Shown: positions 6,005 through 8,991 of the stretch, one piece after another
How positions within the stretch are numbered: the stretch's first letter is position 1
How the letters are laid out: every line of letters begins with the position of its first letter
Notes under the pieces: model-generated
What the model was told of the DNA's origin: nothing
Databases searched by the model: none
The model's input: the letters and a program-made list of their open reading frames with translations, nothing else
Made by a program: the position numbers and the translations under genes
DNA from: JBEVEP01 sp040512755
Lineage (GTDB): Bacteria > Pseudomonadota > Alphaproteobacteria > Rhizobiales > Rhizobiaceae
Assembly (NCBI GenBank): GCA_040512755.1
Contig: JBEVEP010000072.1
Location: forward strand, 1 to 8,991
Reading direction: 5' to 3'
Length of the DNA: 8,991 nt

Positions 6005-8016
6005 CAAATGGCAAGCCGGCGGGCTGTTTCGGCGACCGCCTCGGGTGTGATGCCGAAATGCCTGTAAAGATCAGAGGCTGGGGCGCTGGCGCCGAAACCC
6101 GTCATGCCGACAAAGGCGCCGTTCTCGCCGATCCAGCGGTCCCAACCCAGACGCGCGGCCGCTTCCACGGCGACACGTGGAGCCCTCCCCAACACCGAGC
6201 GCCGATAGTCTTCATCCTGTTCCTCGAACAGCTCCCAGCACGGCATGGAGACGACCGCGGCGGCGAGGCCATGCTCCGCCTGCAGCCTTTCGGCGGCGGC
6301 GACCGCGATTTCGACCTCCGATCCTGTGGCGATCAGCGTCACTGCCCGCCGTCTAGCCGGCTCGCGCAACACATAGGCGCCCCTGGCGGATCGGTTGGCG
6401 CTGGCATGCTCCTGTCTGACCATGGGCAGGTTCTGACGCGAGAGCACGAGTACGCTTGGCCGGTCCTCGCTCTTCAGCGCGAGTTCCCAGCATTCCGCCG
6501 TCTCGATGATGTCTGCCGGGCGGAATACGTTGAGGTTCGGCGTCGCGCGGAGCATCGCCAGATGTTCGATCGGCTGATGGGTCGGCCCGTCTTCTCCCAG
6601 TCCGATGGAGTCGTGCGTCATCACATAGATGACGCGCTGGCCCATCAGCGCCGAAAGCCGGATTGCACCGCGCGCATAGTCGGCAAAGCACAGAAAGGTT
6701 CCGCCGTAGGGGACGAAGCCGCCATGCAGAGCGATGCCGTTCATCGCCGCAGCCATTCCATGTTCGCGGATGCCGTAATGGATGTACCGGCCAACGTAAC
6801 TATTTGGCGCAATGCGGTTCATTCCCGTTGTGATCGTCAGGTTCGAGTGTGTGAGGTCCGCAGAGCCTCCGACGGTCATATCCGTTGCGCCATTGATGGC
6901 GGCAAGCGCGAGTTCGGAGGCCTTGCGCGTGGCGACTTTGGTCGCCTTTTCAACATGCTCCTTGCGGAACGCTTCAAGCGCCTCGAAAACTGTATTCGGC
7001 AGTCTGCCGGCCATAGCCCGCAGGAAGGCTTCGCGCTGCGGCGAGGCCGCAAGCCTTCTTTCCCAGGCGTGGCGCTCGCCGGCGCCCCTCTCTGCAACGT
7101 CCCGCCATGCGGAGACAATTTCGTCCGGTATCTCGAAGGGCGCGTGATCCCAGCCGATGTTTTGCCGGGTGGCGGCAATCTCGGCATCGCCAAGCGGAGC
7201 GCCGTGCGTCTTCTCCGATCCGCCGAGATTTGGCGCACCTTTGCCAATCACCGTCCGGCAGGCAATGAGCGACGGCCGGTCGGCGCCCTGGGCCTTCTCG
7301 ATGGCAGCGGCAACCGCTTCGATATCATGGCCATCGACTTCCTGGACCTCCCAGCCGGCCGCTGTGAAGCGTGCCGGCTGGTCCATCGACGTCGATAGGG
7401 AGGTCGGGCCGTCGATGGAGATCGAGTTGTTGTCCCAGAAGACAATCAATCTGTTGAGCTTCAGATGGCCGGCCAGGTCGATGGCCTCGTGGCTGATGCC
7501 CTCCTGCAGGCAGCCGTCGCCGGCGATCACATAGGTGTAGTGGTCAACCAGTTCGGAGCCATAACACGCGACAAGCAGACGCTCGGCAAGCGCCATCCCG
7601 ACGGCGGTGGCAATGCCTTGTCCGAGAGGTCCGGTCGTCGTCTCGATGCCGAGCGCGTGTACATATTCCGGATGGCCGGCTGTGCGGCTTCCGAGTTGGC
7701 GGAAACGCTGAAGCTCCTCGACAGGCATGTCCGCGTAGCCGAGCAGATATTGCAGCGCGTATTGCAGCATCGAGCCATGTCCAGCGGAAAGCACGAACCG
7801 GTCGCGGTCCGGCCAGTCGGGCATCGATGGATCGATGTCGATGAAACGGTTGAACAGAACCGTCGCGACATCCGCCATTCCCATCGGCATGCCGGGATGA
7901 CCGGAATTCGCCTTCTGCACGCTATCCATCGCCAGCGCGCGGATGGCGCTCGCCATGTCGGTTTCGGAGACTGCCTCTGAGGCATCGGTCCTGATTGCAG
8001 TGGCTTGGCTGGTCAA
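6004..8016 (-). CDS. cbbT: Transketolase (CbbT)
   Basis: CbbT is a thiamine-diphosphate enzyme that moves two-carbon ketol units, making xylulose-5-phosphate and erythrose-4- or ribose-5-phosphate in RuBP regeneration. It is 670 residues, a full-length transketolase. The N-terminal domain shows SGHPGMPMG (H40), SAGHGSM at 77-83, TTGPLGQG at 127-134 and the ThDP/Mg motif from GDG at 166-168 to NN at 196-197; H271 lies in EKTHGAP. The pyrimidine-binding domain has REHGM (E418) and THDSIGLGEDGPTHQP (H468, H480). Translation probably starts at TTG 8016: GAGGAGGA stands immediately upstream, overlapping the cbbP stop, and the first in-frame ATG is 20 codons later with no such site. It is ten bases from cbbP and eleven from cbbA. 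The house-keeping TktA is the same enzyme; the cbb name comes from the operon. Confidence 0.97.
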   Translation of the reverse strand: MTSQATAIRTDASEAVSETDMASAIRALAMDSVQKANSGHPGMPMGMADVATVLFNRFIDIDPSMPDWPDRDRFVLSAGHGSMLQYALQYLLGYADMPVEELQRFRQLGSRTAGHPEYVHALGIETTTGPLGQGIATAVGMALAERLLVACYGSELVDHYTYVIAGDGCLQEGISHEAIDLAGHLKLNRLIVFWDNNSISIDGPTSLSTSMDQPARFTAAGWEVQEVDGHDIEAVAAAIEKAQGADRPSLIACRTVIGKGAPNLGGSEKTHGAPLGDAEIAATRQNIGWDHAPFEIPDEIVSAWRDVAERGAGERHAWERRLAASPQREAFLRAMAGRLPNTVFEALEAFRKEHVEKATKVATRKASELALAAINGATDMTVGGSADLTHSNLTITTGMNRIAPNSYVGRYIHYGIREHGMAAAMNGIALHGGFVPYGGTFLCFADYARGAIRLSALMGQRVIYVMTHDSIGLGEDGPTHQPIEHLAMLRATPNLNVFRPADIIETAECWELALKSEDRPSVLVLSRQNLPMVRQEHASANRSARGAYVLREPARRRAVTLIATGSEVEIAVAAAERLQAEHGLAAAVVSMPCWELFEEQDEDYRRSVLGRAPRVAVEAAARLGWDRWIGENGAFVGMTGFGASAPASDLYRHFGITPEAVAETARRLAI

Positions 8017-8020
8017 GGCG

Positions 8021-8028
8021 TCCTCCTC
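8021..8028 (-). promoter_or_regulatory. Shine-Dalgarno sequence supporting the TTG start of cbbT
   Basis: GAGGAGGA on the minus strand lies four bases before TTG at 8016 and shares bases with the cbbP TGA (TGAGGAGG). No comparable site precedes the alternative ATG at codon 21. Strong complementarity to the 16S 3' end together with a weak start codon is a common compensating arrangement. Confidence 0.75.
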
Positions 8029-8899
8029 AAGACACGCGGCGCTTGCGTTCGATCAGCTGAAGGATCAGCGGGGTCAGAATGAGCTGCATCGCAAGGTCGA
8101 GCTTGTTGCCCGGAACCACGATGGAGTTCGCCCGCGACATGAAGGAATCGTGGATCATCGAGAGCAGGTAGGGGAAATCGATACCTCGCGGATTGGCGAA
8201 GCGGATCACCAGCATCGATTCATCCGGCGTCGGGATCCAGCGCGCGATGAACGGATTGGATGTGTCCACGATCGGAACGCGCTGGAAGTTGATGTTGGTT
8301 TGCGAGAACTGAGGGACGATGTAGCGGACATAGTCCGGCATTCTGCGAAGGATCACGTCCATCACGGCTTCGGTGGAGTAGCCGCGCGTCGAACGATCGC
8401 GATGGATCTTCTGGATCCATTCCAGATTGATGACCGGCACGACGCCGATCTTGAGATCGGCATGCTTGGCGAGGTCGATTTTGTCCGTCACCGCGCAGCC
8501 GTGCAGGCCCTCGTAGAAAAGCAGGTCGCTCTGCGGAAAGTCGCGCCATTCGGTGAACGTCCCGGGCGGCGTGCCGTAGAGCCGTTCCTCCACTTCGTCA
8601 TGGACGTAGGTGCGGGTCCTTCCGCTCCCCCGGCGGCCATACTCCTCGAAGATCGCCTCCAGTGTCTCAAGCTCGTTGGCCTCGACATGGAAATGGGTGA
8701 AGTTCGGGTTGCCCTTCTTCTCCTCATCGGCGACTTTCCTCTTCATCGCCTCGCGGTCATAGCGATGGAAGGCGTCGCCTTCGATGAAGGCCGCTTCGAT
8801 CTTCTCCCGGCGGAATATCAGCTCGAATATCCGCTTGACGGATGTCGTTCCGGCCCCCGAAGAGCCGGTGATCGAAATGATGGGGTGCTTTGCCGACAT
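8027..8899 (-). CDS. cbbP: Phosphoribulokinase (CbbP)
   Basis: CbbP phosphorylates ribulose-5-phosphate with ATP to give RuBP, the RuBisCO substrate. At 290 residues it matches the bacterial (class I, octameric) PRK, which in studied relatives is activated by NADH rather than through thioredoxin. The P-loop variant GSSGAGTTS is at 12-20. D42, H45 and R49 (GDAFHRYDR) correspond to the catalytic base and substrate-binding residues known from the Rhodobacter sphaeroides enzyme. E130 and the segment K164, R167, D168, R172 match its other active-site positions with a one-residue offset. No plant-type pair of regulatory cysteines flanks the P-loop. The ATG at 8899 is preceded by GGAGGA at four bases. 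The gene starts 15 bases after cbbF and ends 10 bases before cbbT. Confidence 0.97.
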   Translation of the reverse strand: MSAKHPIISITGSSGAGTTSVKRIFELIFRREKIEAAFIEGDAFHRYDREAMKRKVADEEKKGNPNFTHFHVEANELETLEAIFEEYGRRGSGRTRTYVHDEVEERLYGTPPGTFTEWRDFPQSDLLFYEGLHGCAVTDKIDLAKHADLKIGVVPVINLEWIQKIHRDRSTRGYSTEAVMDVILRRMPDYVRYIVPQFSQTNINFQRVPIVDTSNPFIARWIPTPDESMLVIRFANPRGIDFPYLLSMIHDSFMSRANSIVVPGNKLDLAMQLILTPLILQLIERKRRVS

Positions 8900-8914
8900 T
8901 TCGTCCTCCGCTCG

Positions 8915-8991
8915 TCAGGCCCGGAACAGGCCGCGATGGCCGAACAACGGCGCACGCTCGCCGATGCTGCTCGGTTCGGTGTGATAGCGAG
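8915..8991 (-). CDS. cbbF: Fructose-1,6-/sedoheptulose-1,7-bisphosphatase (CbbF), C-terminal end only
   Basis: Only the last 24 codons and the TGA stop are in the window; the rest of the gene runs off the right edge. The translated end reads RYHTEPSSIGERAPLFGHRG followed by LFRA. The YHTEPSS.GER.PLFG..GLFR pattern is the C-terminus of class I fructose-bisphosphatases of cbb operons. The full enzyme would dephosphorylate fructose-1,6- and sedoheptulose-1,7-bisphosphate. Being first in the cbbFPTALSXE order, it should have the operon promoter, and commonly a divergent cbbR regulator, on its far side. The fragment was read directly from the bases and is too short to judge whether the gene is intact. 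Confidence 0.85.
   Translation of the reverse strand, partial: RYHTEPSSIGERAPLFGHRGLFRA

Noticed and set aside
6058..7398. A 446-codon open frame on the plus strand opposite cbbT
   Set aside because: Its codons are in exact register with cbbT codons on the other strand. In such a register antisense stops need the sense codons TTA, CTA or TCA, which a GC-rich genome hardly uses, so long shadow frames are expected. It has no recognisable domain and cbbT is unmistakable.
8402..8420. 7-bp inverted repeat (ATGGATC / GATCCAT) with a 5-base loop
   Set aside because: It lies inside cbbP over the conserved active-site segment around W161-R167; codon constraint explains it and there is no sign of a separate function.
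1..8991. A novel mobile, defence or otherwise undescribed multi-gene system
   Set aside because: All bases are accounted for by a conventional cbb operon. There are no transposase, integrase, tRNA, direct-repeat or spacer signatures, and composition looks uniform by eye.

Overview
The window is one arm of a Calvin-Benson-Bassham (cbb) operon. Every real gene lies on the minus strand, so transcription runs from the right edge to the left edge. The type of organism is inferred from three things: red-type (form IC) RuBisCO with a CbbX activase, a gene order matching the cbbFPTALSXE operon known from rhizobia such as Sinorhizobium meliloti, and high GC with few A/T-ending codons. Together these suggest an alphaproteobacterium, most likely of the Hyphomicrobiales, able to fix CO2 autotrophically or mixotrophically. 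The species cannot be told from the window.

Layout in transcription order: the last 24 codons of cbbF (fructose-1,6-/sedoheptulose-1,7-bisphosphatase) at the right edge; cbbP (phosphoribulokinase); cbbT (transketolase, TTG start); cbbA (class II aldolase); cbbL and cbbS (RuBisCO large and small subunits); a 95-base gap with a perfect 12-bp stem-loop; cbbX (AAA+ RuBisCO activase); cbbE/rpe (ribulose-5-phosphate 3-epimerase); a 185-residue CxxC thioredoxin-fold protein; and cbbZ/gph (phosphoglycolate phosphatase), which ends 5 bases from the left edge. Gaps between genes are 10-34 bases, or the genes overlap (TAATG at cbbX/cbbE, ATGA at redoxin/cbbZ). Each start has a clear Shine-Dalgarno sequence, several of which overlap the upstream stop codon. 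The operon promoter, any cbbR and the 3' terminator would lie outside the window.

The genes work together as follows. CbbF, CbbA, CbbT and CbbE regenerate ribulose-5-phosphate, CbbP phosphorylates it to RuBP, and CbbLS carboxylates RuBP. CbbX strips inhibitory sugar phosphates from RuBisCO. CbbZ disposes of the 2-phosphoglycolate made by RuBisCO's oxygenase reaction. The redoxin is the one member without an established place in the cycle.

I find no mobile element, tRNA, rRNA, CRISPR array or undescribed defence-type system. Apart from the redoxin and the cbbS-cbbX hairpin this is a conventional metabolic operon, and all eight complete enzyme and activase genes of known function keep their expected catalytic residues.
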